Positions 1 to 6,769 of a stretch of 64,000 nt of DNA are shown here, piece after piece. Source of the DNA: UBA1447 sp964612185 (GTDB taxonomy: Bacteria; Bacillota; Clostridia; Oscillospirales; Acutalibacteraceae). Both the position numbers and the translations under genes were made by a program. The stretch is taken from the NCBI GenBank assembly GCA_964612185.1, contig CAZTCR010000005.1:35700-99699 (forward strand), read 5' to 3'. Numbering within the stretch: position 1 is the first letter of the stretch; each line of letters begins with the position of its first letter. Under the pieces are notes generated by a model. It had not been told where the DNA came from and searched no databases. It saw only the letters and a program-made list of their open reading frames with translations.

Positions 1-349
1 CACGCGCATATATTTCAATTTTATTATTTGGATTTTTTAAGTGTTGTATAATCTTTTCTCCATTTGACAGACCTTTTTTACTATTTCCTTTGAATCCCTG
101 ACGGTGTTGTGCAGCTCTATCTTTCAAAGTTTTCTCCGCCTTTCCAACATAGGCCACATCAAAAATTCTACCCTCTTTAAATAAGACCCACAAATATACT
201 ATGCCGGTCTTTTCAGAATTACATCCTTTTTTGGTCCATTCCTCATCCAATGCCCACATAGGGAACTTATCATTCTCAACGATTATTATTTCTCCTGCTT
301 TTTCAAAGTTATAGTTATTTATATTAAAATTAATCTTTTCAACTTTCAC
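1..349 (-). CDS. GIY-YIG nuclease-domain protein, 3' end cut by window edge
   Basis: A reading frame starts at a GTG (347-349) behind a good ribosome binding site (AGGAG at 358-362) and stays open to the window edge, giving 116 visible residues. Near residue 50 it reads GIVYLWVLF and then AYVGKAEKTLKDRAAQHRQG. This matches the GIY...YVG core with the following Arg/His of the GIY-YIG endonuclease fold. Known members cut DNA with one metal ion, in repair (UvrC), restriction and homing. The visible part ends after an N-terminal beta strand and one nuclease core. It is the last of four same-strand genes behind a WYL regulator (77 nt after the DUF2779 gene), so a role in DNA processing is inferred. 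The fold call is fairly secure; the function is open. Confidence 0.7.
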   Translation of the reverse strand, partial: MKVEKINFNINNYNFEKAGEIIIVENDKFPMWALDEEWTKKGCNSEKTGIVYLWVLFKEGRIFDVAYVGKAEKTLKDRAAQHRQGFKGNSKKGLSNGEKIIQHLKNPNNKIEIYAR

Positions 350-426
350 AAATTAGACTCCTTTTAAATTATAATTTATTAGGTATAAAAATTTCCCTTA
401 TGATTTTATTTGAGATACTCACTTGA

Positions 427-2427
427 TTAGTTTCCAACCATTTCCCGCCATCCTTCATAAATCATCACCATCGCAAATGTATCCAGCTCGCAATACTTCA
501 GCAGCGCCCTTTTAAGTTCTTCCCGTTCGCGGGGTATCATCTCTTCAAACTGCAGCCTGGCATAAGCTGTCAGCGCAGCGCCGCCGTCATGTAGCTCGTC
601 GGTATCACTGAAAAGCAATTTCTCTTCAAGCAATGTAATATACTCGTCCGGATAATCCGCGAACAGTTTCGGCAGCAGATAGTACGGGTCCTTCACCTTG
701 CCGTCTTCATCATACTCTATCCATTTCCAGTTTGGGTAATTCAGACTCTTTATTCCGCCCTCGGCGCCGTATATCGGTGCTGAGTATTTTTTTTGTAGGT
801 AGACGGAACTGTTCAAGATTGCCGGAAGAACTGCCTTGATGGAGTTGGAGCCTTTTGTTGCAGGGTCATAAAAATACTGTTTCTCAAATTCCCACAAATC
901 GAGCATGTCCCGTTTGCCTTTCCATTTTTCAAGACTACTGCTGCTCGAGTGAGTGATCGAGCGAATAAAATCAATCAGTTCTCTGCTGTCGGGAACCGAG
1001 TTTATATCGTCCTGAAGCTGCCGGTAGATATGGTTTAAATAAGTATTTTCATGCGATGTGTATCGAAAAATACTGCCATTATCCCCTTCGAGTTCCTTTT
1101 TCAAACATCTGATAAAGTCGTAGTTCGGGAAAGCGCCGGGAACTGTATTGAGGTATTCCCCGTGATGCTCGATGGTCCCGTTCCCATATACGACATGATG
1201 GGAAAACTGGAAGGCAATCCCCTCGTAAGGATGGCGGCCTTTGTTGAATGGTATCGCCACAGCAGAAGTTTCAAAGTCTATAAAATGAAGAGGATAAACC
1301 CACTTGCTCATCTCAAAAGCAAGGCCTTCTTTGTCTATCCAAAAGGTATCGTCTTTTGCCTGAACTTTTTGCACTTGCAGCCATTGTCTTTCTGTCCGTG
1401 AAATACCGGCTTTTTCGGACCCGGTCACGCCGAAATCGCTTGCCGTTAACTGCGCCATTTTCATGCGGCCTGCCTGAATAAATTCATCTTTTTTACGGAA
1501 GTCCCAAATTTCAAAGATATTCGGCTCCAAAAAATCTGCATCCGACCAGCCGAGCCGTTCTTTAAAGCATTCCTCATATCCGCTTTTGAGGCCTTGAGCT
1601 TTTTTCTCCTTTGTTGCCCGGAACTCGCAATCCTTGCAGTTTTTTGTAATCGGGGATATAAATTTTCGGTCGGCAGCGTAGTATTCGGCGTACATATCGA
1701 CAAGTTCGACGAAACTTAACGATTCGTTTTCATTCCCGTAGTTTTCTTCATAGATTATTTCACAGCATTCGTTTACATTGACTTTGCTGAGTATCCGTTT
1801 TGATAAATCTTCTTGCGAGAGGTGGGGTGAAACGGTAACGCCAAGCCTTCCGTCTTTATCCTTTTTGCATTTGAATTTTTGGTTTAGCCCGTCTGTGGGG
1901 CAGCGACTGTCTTTATCGGCAAGCATTAAAAACGCCGATACAATGTAATCAGGGAACGCTTTAGTTATAACATATTTTTGAAAAGCTACATCTTCAAGAT
2001 ACGGTTTCCATTTACCTGTCAACCCGCCATTTTTGCCGATAAAAACATCCGTATCGCTTGAATTGAAGGATTTTGCCTTGACCTCAATCAACTCGATATG
2101 TTTGCCGTTTTTGACAAGGATGTCCACGCGGATAAAAAAAGAATTGTAACGGACTGCCGCTTCAAATATGGTTACCTGGTCAAGTTTTAACAGTTCGTTT
2201 GTTTCCTTCAGCGCTTGCTCGTAATCGAGCGAAGCGATATTGTGCCCGCCGGGGTAATAGCACTTGGCAAGTTCGCCTACCTGATAGCCGCCTTTCGCCA
2301 ACGCCTCCAGAAAGGAATCCTCAATTTTTTGGTCGGCGTACTCGTCCGGTTTACGCGTATAAAAGAGCTTGGTCGGGCATTCCTGTGCCAGCTTGAAGCG
2401 GGATTTTGTTAAATAGCGTGGGTTCAT
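427..2427 (-). CDS. DUF2779 protein: Cas4-like Fe-S nuclease fused to DEDD exonuclease
   Basis: This 666-residue protein has two visible nuclease parts. The N-terminal half is Cas4/AddB-like: D102 and E115-V-K117 (in IELIEVKAKS) fit a PD-(D/E)XK active site. C17 together with C264-x2-C267-x19-C287 fits the one-plus-three cysteine pattern that holds a 4Fe-4S cluster in Cas4. The C-terminal half starts with HFIDFET (D384, E386) and ends with YCELDTFAMV, like motifs I and III (Y-x3-D) of an RNase-H-fold 3'-5' exonuclease; this half matches the family known as DUF2779. ATG is at 2427 behind GAGGAG. It lies 3 nt after the UDG-like gene, so the two are surely co-transcribed. The DNA substrate and biological role are unknown. 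Confidence 0.8.
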   Translation of the reverse strand: MNPRYLTKSRFKLAQECPTKLFYTRKPDEYADQKIEDSFLEALAKGGYQVGELAKCYYPGGHNIASLDYEQALKETNELLKLDQVTIFEAAVRYNSFFIRVDILVKNGKHIELIEVKAKSFNSSDTDVFIGKNGGLTGKWKPYLEDVAFQKYVITKAFPDYIVSAFLMLADKDSRCPTDGLNQKFKCKKDKDGRLGVTVSPHLSQEDLSKRILSKVNVNECCEIIYEENYGNENESLSFVELVDMYAEYYAADRKFISPITKNCKDCEFRATKEKKAQGLKSGYEECFKERLGWSDADFLEPNIFEIWDFRKKDEFIQAGRMKMAQLTASDFGVTGSEKAGISRTERQWLQVQKVQAKDDTFWIDKEGLAFEMSKWVYPLHFIDFETSAVAIPFNKGRHPYEGIAFQFSHHVVYGNGTIEHHGEYLNTVPGAFPNYDFIRCLKKELEGDNGSIFRYTSHENTYLNHIYRQLQDDINSVPDSRELIDFIRSITHSSSSSLEKWKGKRDMLDLWEFEKQYFYDPATKGSNSIKAVLPAILNSSVYLQKKYSAPIYGAEGGIKSLNYPNWKWIEYDEDGKVKDPYYLLPKLFADYPDEYITLLEEKLLFSDTDELHDGGAALTAYARLQFEEMIPREREELKRALLKYCELDTFAMVMIYEGWREMVGN

Positions 2428-2430
2428 TTT

Positions 2431-3348
2431 TTACTCCTCGCTGTTTAAAGTTAAGTCAGATAATTCTTCTTTCTCATGTGCTATTATATATTCACGTAAA
2501 ACTGATTCTTTTGGTATGACACCATTCAATCTTAAGTATTCTAACTGTTTGTATTGTACTGCCTTAAGTTTATCATGGTTTCCTCTTATACGCGCTGGAT
2601 GTAATGACAGCAACACATACATAGGTCGGTTGTTATATTTGAATTCATAAAGTCCCAAATTATCATATCCGTCTGCAGCAGCTTCTTTTATCTTACCTTG
2701 AGAAATAAACATTTCTTCATTCATTAATGTTTTTATAAAAAGGTTGTTATATCTATCTGACCAACGTCCTTGTGTAATGATTATCGTTGGTGCTAGTTCC
2801 TTGATTTCTCTAATCAGATGCGTAAAACAATTTTGAAACATTTTTTTGTTTTTTGGGCCTTCATCATTATTTTCTGTGTTCTCTGATTTAAAGACGCACT
2901 TAAATGCATTAGTCAATGCATAGCTGTCATACAGTATGTCGTTTTTATTAATCATGTGGTCTTCCCAGTATTCTTGAACCTCATCTTTTGCTTTATATAT
3001 CCTTAAAAGTGTTTCAAGTGTACCAACTATATGATGGTTGTTGCACTCATTTGACAATCGAAAATCACCGTTGTTTTTCTTGTCAAAATTTTGACCTTCT
3101 GTAAAAATACCCTCAATTCCAATAACGAGTATTCGCAATGGTTTGTCATTAATAATAGTGTCATAATACTTTCCAATTCGAATACAGTCATTAAAGCTGG
3201 TTCTTTCTTTATTTTTTCTAAACCCTTTTCTGCACGAATCGAAGTGTTTACAACCATTTTTACATTTTAAAAATTCGTCATCAAAGTAACCCTTTAAAGC
3301 TTCTTTACTTTTTTTTGTTTCTTTCGGCTTAAATTCAACTTTGCTCAC
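2431..3348 (-). CDS. uracil-DNA glycosylase superfamily-like protein
   Basis: A 305-residue protein with a GTG start and an AGGAG site just upstream. Several blocks resemble the family 4/5 uracil-DNA glycosylase fold: ILVIGIEGIF near residue 73 (motif-A position), TNAFKC at 146-151, NCFTHLIREIKELAPTIII at 173-191 and LSLHPAR near 248 (motif-B position). C151 and C174 sit where family 4 UDGs hold two of their four Fe-S cysteines; the others could come from C29, C33, C39 or C55. Motif A is poorly conserved (no GEAPG), so the catalytic chemistry may differ. It is AT-rich compared with the genes downstream of the WYL operon. It lies 11 nt after the WYL gene and 3 nt before a nuclease gene, which suggests a shared DNA-directed role. 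The superfamily call is my inference from motifs. Confidence 0.55.
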   Translation of the reverse strand: MSKVEFKPKETKKSKEALKGYFDDEFLKCKNGCKHFDSCRKGFRKNKERTSFNDCIRIGKYYDTIINDKPLRILVIGIEGIFTEGQNFDKKNNGDFRLSNECNNHHIVGTLETLLRIYKAKDEVQEYWEDHMINKNDILYDSYALTNAFKCVFKSENTENNDEGPKNKKMFQNCFTHLIREIKELAPTIIITQGRWSDRYNNLFIKTLMNEEMFISQGKIKEAAADGYDNLGLYEFKYNNRPMYVLLSLHPARIRGNHDKLKAVQYKQLEYLRLNGVIPKESVLREYIIAHEKEELSDLTLNSEE

Positions 3349-3359
3349 TTTATTTCTCC

Positions 3360-4358
3360 TTAATTGTATTTCTTATTCATTTTCTCAACCGCCTCTTTCA
3401 CCCGCTCCCGCAGCTCCACCGGCTCCAGCACCTCCACATGCGGCCCATACTGCAGCGCCCAGCAGAACATGGCGTCTTCATTGACGCGCACGGTAACAAC
3501 GCACACCTCGTGCGATTGGCTGCCAAAACGGACATTTTTGCCGAACCAGTCGATGATATCGTTAATCAGGTATTTTTTTGCTATAAACTTCACGGTGACG
3601 CTTTTGCCCGCGAACATGTAGATACTTTCCGCCATGTGTTTGGGCAGGTCAAGCCCGTTTTCCAGCCCTTCCACCTGTTTCATCGGCTTGACCGGGGTTG
3701 TTAAAAGCTCAATGTCCGTAATCAAATCCAGGCGATAGTTGGACACTTTTTTGTACTTGTCGTAATTGCAAATCAGATAGTAACGGCCGTTGGCTGCCAC
3801 TATCTGATAGGGGTTGATGGTGTATCTTCTGACTTCGCCCGCGTCGTTCAGGCGGGGATGAAGCTTTTTATCGATGCCGAAGGAGTTATAAGTAAACACG
3901 ACTTGCCGGCCGGTGCTGATGGCTTCGTCCAAAATCTCGATGGTCAAAAAGAGCTGCTTGTTTTCCGGCAGGTCATGCGGCAGGTTGCGGATATGTTTCA
4001 CACGCGTATCAAAATAATCGCTTGATAAGCCCTTGAGTTTTTCAACCAGCGCTTTGCACTGGTTATAAGGGATATGCTTGGAGAAAAGCAGGCCGTCAAT
4101 GAGCAGACGCAGCTCGCTGTCGTCAAAATCATGGATGAAGTACCAGCCCTTGCCGTACTCAATGTTATAGCCGAACTCTTTAAGCTCGGTAATGTTGCGG
4201 CTGACGGCCTTGCGCTCGCACTGCATGGCGTAGTCTTTTGCCAAAATGGCAATGATGTCTTTAATCAGCAGCCGGTGGTTCGTGTCCGTCCGGCTTTTCA
4301 GGATTTCCAGGATGTTGACAATGAGCATCTTTTTCGGTCCGGGCGCATTCGAGTTCAT
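3360..4358 (-). CDS. WYL-domain transcriptional regulator
   Basis: A 332-residue protein with an N-terminal winged helix (about residues 10-75, with the recognition segment around RKAVSRNITELKEFGYNIEY). A WYL domain follows in the middle (about 140-220, with RYTINPYQIVAANGRYYLICNY) and a WCX-type C-terminal extension ends it. WYL regulators bind nucleic-acid-derived or nucleotide ligands and often control phage-defence or DNA-repair operons (for example BrxR and CapW). ATG is at 4358 behind GGGAGG. It is the first gene of the operon with the UDG-like, DUF2779 and GIY-YIG genes and probably regulates it. The operon promoter is at 4579-4607, and the 180-bp repeat fills most of the leader. Confidence 0.85.
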   Translation of the reverse strand: MNSNAPGPKKMLIVNILEILKSRTDTNHRLLIKDIIAILAKDYAMQCERKAVSRNITELKEFGYNIEYGKGWYFIHDFDDSELRLLIDGLLFSKHIPYNQCKALVEKLKGLSSDYFDTRVKHIRNLPHDLPENKQLFLTIEILDEAISTGRQVVFTYNSFGIDKKLHPRLNDAGEVRRYTINPYQIVAANGRYYLICNYDKYKKVSNYRLDLITDIELLTTPVKPMKQVEGLENGLDLPKHMAESIYMFAGKSVTVKFIAKKYLINDIIDWFGKNVRFGSQSHEVCVVTVRVNEDAMFCWALQYGPHVEVLEPVELRERVKEAVEKMNKKYN

Positions 4359-4378
4359 GGCGGGCCTCCCTAACGCTT

Positions 4379-4558
4379 ATACTAATCTCCATTTAAAAGA
4401 TAGATATATGCTATCTTTTAAATCCGCTGCCCAAAGGCAGCGGGGGCAGCATTTGCTGACGGAAATACCGTTCAATGCTGTCTGTCTGCGGCTCCAGCCG
4501 CAGCGGCAAGCAAGCTTGCCGATTAAAAATATGCGCATTTTTAAATGCAGAACAGTAT
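4379..4558 (-). repeat. 180-bp structured repeat, copy A (leader of the WYL operon)
   Basis: First of three near-identical intergenic repeats (others at 15253 and 58718). The ends form imperfect terminal inverted repeats (ATACTAATCTCCATTTAAAA at the left; the right end reads ATACTGTTCTGCATT on the minus strand). Between them are consecutive short hairpins. Copy A differs from the others mainly in loops or in paired changes: CCGCTGCC/GGCAGCGG (4424-4443) replaces CCGCTGTC/GACAGCGG, and the AT-rich hairpin at its right end has another sequence but still pairs. It has no coding content. It lies between a strong promoter (4579-4607) and the WYL start codon 20 nt downstream, so it should be transcribed as 5' leader. 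Confidence 0.85.
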
Positions 4559-4578
4559 TATTTTTGCCTGTTGCGAAT

Positions 4579-4607
4579 ATATTACTCTGTTCGCGCTCAA
4601 TCGTCAA
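4579..4607 (-). promoter_or_regulatory. sigma-A promoter of the WYL operon
   Basis: On the minus strand TTGACG (4602-4607) is followed after exactly 17 bp by TAATAT (4579-4584). The predicted start near 4572 lies just before the 180-bp repeat, making a leader of about 210 nt ahead of the WYL gene. It also lies just upstream of the 3' end of nothing but spacer, so it is free of coding constraint. Confidence 0.7.
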
Positions 4608-4617
4608 CCTTTTCATT

Positions 4618-6621
4618 CTAAAACCCTATTCTTGTTGAGGCGTTTTTCAGCTGTTCCGGCATCTCAAAATCCGCGGCAGTTAAGGTACAAATGTCCTCCG
4701 CCGTTACCGTGTCCGGGTCCAGGGCGACAAGCCTGGTGGCCTGCTTCATCCTTGCTTTTTCGAGCAGGTTGCGGACATAGCGGCCGTTGCCGAAGTCTTC
4801 GGTGGCGGAGCCCTTGGCAAGTATCTCCCGTATCACCGGTTCAGCCGCCGGCGCAAGGGCCAGCTTTTGGTTTTTGACCATCAGGCGCGTGATGTCCATG
4901 AGTTCATCCGGCGTATAGTCCGGGAAGCTGACATGGAAGGCGATGCGGCTGCGCAGGCCGGGGTTCTTGTTTAAAAAGCCCTCCATCTTTTCCGGGTAGC
5001 CGGCGAAAATCACAATGGTGCTGTCGCGCGCGTTCTCCATCTCCTGCACAATGGTGTTGATGGCTTCGTCGCCGAACAGGCCATCCCTATCATCCACCAG
5101 GGAATACGCCTCGTCAATAAAAAGCACGGAGCCCTTGGCCATCGCAAACTTTTCTTTGACAATTTTTGCCGTCCAACCGACAAATTTGCCGACCAGGTCC
5201 CCGCGGCCGACCTCAATTAAATCGCCTTCGGCAAGCAGGTTGTTGTCCTTCATAATCCGCGCAATCAGCCGCGCCACGCTTGTTTTCGCCGTGCCGGGGT
5301 TTCCGGTAAATATCATGTGCATCGCCGGCTTTTCGGCCGGCACCCCTTTTTCTTTAAACAGCTTTTGCGCCTTGTAGTAGTCCAGCGCCTGCCCTAAAAC
5401 CTTTTTCGCCTGGGTGAGGCCGATCATCTCCTGCAAATCCCGGTACGCGCTGCCCTTGGGGGCTTGCGCCTTTTTGCCTGCGGCTTCCAGCGCCGCATAC
5501 TGCGGATAAAGGCCGGTGCGCAGGTATTTGTCGTACCAATTGTCGAATATCTTGTTGAGGTCGGCGGCCAGGTAACCTTTTTCGGCTTTCGGCAGGGCTT
5601 TCACAAGCGAGGCGGTATTTTTGACGCCCTTTTCCTTCGCGAGGCTTTTGAGGTATTCTTTTGCCTTGTCCGCAAATACGATTTCCTCCGTCAGTTGTAC
5701 AAATGTGACCTTATCCAAATGCTCGCCGATACAAGCTTGCAGTTTTTCTTTGCCCCGTTTAAAACAGAAAACGGTTAAAACCGTCTTGCGGTATTCTTTG
5801 ACAATGGCACAGGCTTCACGGATGATACCGGCGGCGGCATTGGCAAATTCCGACTCCGACTCATCCATGATGAATTCAAGAACCATGGTTCCGCCTTCGG
5901 CATTGCTGTATTTAGCGCGCAGAGCTACCGCTTCCGCGGGGTGTTCGCCCGACACAGAAAAACGGCTGAACCGCCTGCTGAGTAAACGGCCGTTGGCAAG
6001 CAGAGAACCCACCAAAATTTCAATCATTTTTTCCTGCAGCTTGTCATCATTGGAGGTAATCGTGTAGTGAACCGGGTGCGCGGTAAACCGTACCGGCCCT
6101 TTTCCGGCGAAGATGCGGTCCAGTTCGGGTTCCATGCTTTGCGCGCAAAGCAGCATGTCAGCGTGTTTGAGCGCTTTGTTTTTGGTGTAGCTTTCCTCCA
6201 GTACCTTTTCATTGCATCTTGCAAATCTTTCGCTTATCCTTCTGGACTCTTCAAAGCCCTCGGAACAATCGAACATTTCACCGAGAAAACCCATTCTGTC
6301 CGCCCGGAACAGTGCTTCGTGATACTGTTTTGGTGTAATCTCCGCCGGGTCTTCCGGCTCGGCGGCAATCTCAAGATGTTCCAAAAAGCGCGCGCACTCG
6401 TCTTTGAGGCCATACCTGTTCAGGAAATCCACCCCGGCGGAAACCATCACGGCAAAATGGTCCTTTTTAAACTGAGTCAGATAAAAAGCCGCTCTACCGG
6501 CGAACGCCGCGCTGAACTCCTCTGCCTGCGGGGCAATAATGTCCATGAATTTTTTCAGTTCGCGATGCCCCTCAAACTTATAACTTTTCAGCGCTCTGCA
6601 CATGATTTTAAAATACAGCAT
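4618..6621 (-). CDS. CbbX/SpoVK-like AAA+ ATPase with long N-terminal region
   Basis: A 667-residue protein from the ATG at 6621, chosen because AAAGGGGATCGG stands just upstream; a longer open frame to 6822 would run into the mannosidase gene. The C-terminal AAA+ module belongs to the CbbX/SpoVK class: Walker A GNPGTAKT (about 440-447), Walker B VLFIDEAY (about 499-506), and sensor and arginine-finger region IVIFAGYPEKME with NPGLRSRI. Such proteins form hexamers that remodel partner proteins. The roughly 430-residue N-terminal part is not recognised; residues about 250-330 resemble a degraded AAA lid without a P-loop. It stands alone after the mannosidase terminator. The partner is unknown. 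Confidence 0.75.
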   Translation of the reverse strand: MLYFKIMCRALKSYKFEGHRELKKFMDIIAPQAEEFSAAFAGRAAFYLTQFKKDHFAVMVSAGVDFLNRYGLKDECARFLEHLEIAAEPEDPAEITPKQYHEALFRADRMGFLGEMFDCSEGFEESRRISERFARCNEKVLEESYTKNKALKHADMLLCAQSMEPELDRIFAGKGPVRFTAHPVHYTITSNDDKLQEKMIEILVGSLLANGRLLSRRFSRFSVSGEHPAEAVALRAKYSNAEGGTMVLEFIMDESESEFANAAAGIIREACAIVKEYRKTVLTVFCFKRGKEKLQACIGEHLDKVTFVQLTEEIVFADKAKEYLKSLAKEKGVKNTASLVKALPKAEKGYLAADLNKIFDNWYDKYLRTGLYPQYAALEAAGKKAQAPKGSAYRDLQEMIGLTQAKKVLGQALDYYKAQKLFKEKGVPAEKPAMHMIFTGNPGTAKTSVARLIARIMKDNNLLAEGDLIEVGRGDLVGKFVGWTAKIVKEKFAMAKGSVLFIDEAYSLVDDRDGLFGDEAINTIVQEMENARDSTIVIFAGYPEKMEGFLNKNPGLRSRIAFHVSFPDYTPDELMDITRLMVKNQKLALAPAAEPVIREILAKGSATEDFGNGRYVRNLLEKARMKQATRLVALDPDTVTAEDICTLTAADFEMPEQLKNASTRIGF

Positions 6622-6726
6622 ATCCGATCCCCTTTCATTTTTCGGTGAATTTTCGGTCGCACTAAAATTATACCGAAAAACATGTGACAAAATCGGTACA
6701 CGGTTTTCGCTATTATACAAACAGAA

Positions 6727-6756
6727 AGCAACCCGGGTCAAATGGCCCGGGCTGCT
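6727..6756 (-). terminator. intrinsic terminator after the GH38 gene
   Basis: Hairpin with a GC-rich core (AGCaaCCCGGG pairing with CCCGGGctGCT) just past the mannosidase stop. On the minus strand it is followed by TTTCTGTTTG; on the plus strand by a better T-run, so it may work in both directions. Confidence 0.7.
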
Positions 6757-6769
6757 GTTTTTTGCTTTT

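Noticed and set aside
1..4607. CRISPR-Cas locus because of the Cas4-like nuclease
   Set aside because: No repeat-spacer array and no Cas1, Cas2 or effector gene is present; the protein is a DUF2779 fusion.
4377..4616. 79-codon minus-strand open frame through repeat copy A
   Set aside because: It crosses the hairpins and the promoter, is not conserved in copies B and C, and has no ribosome binding site.
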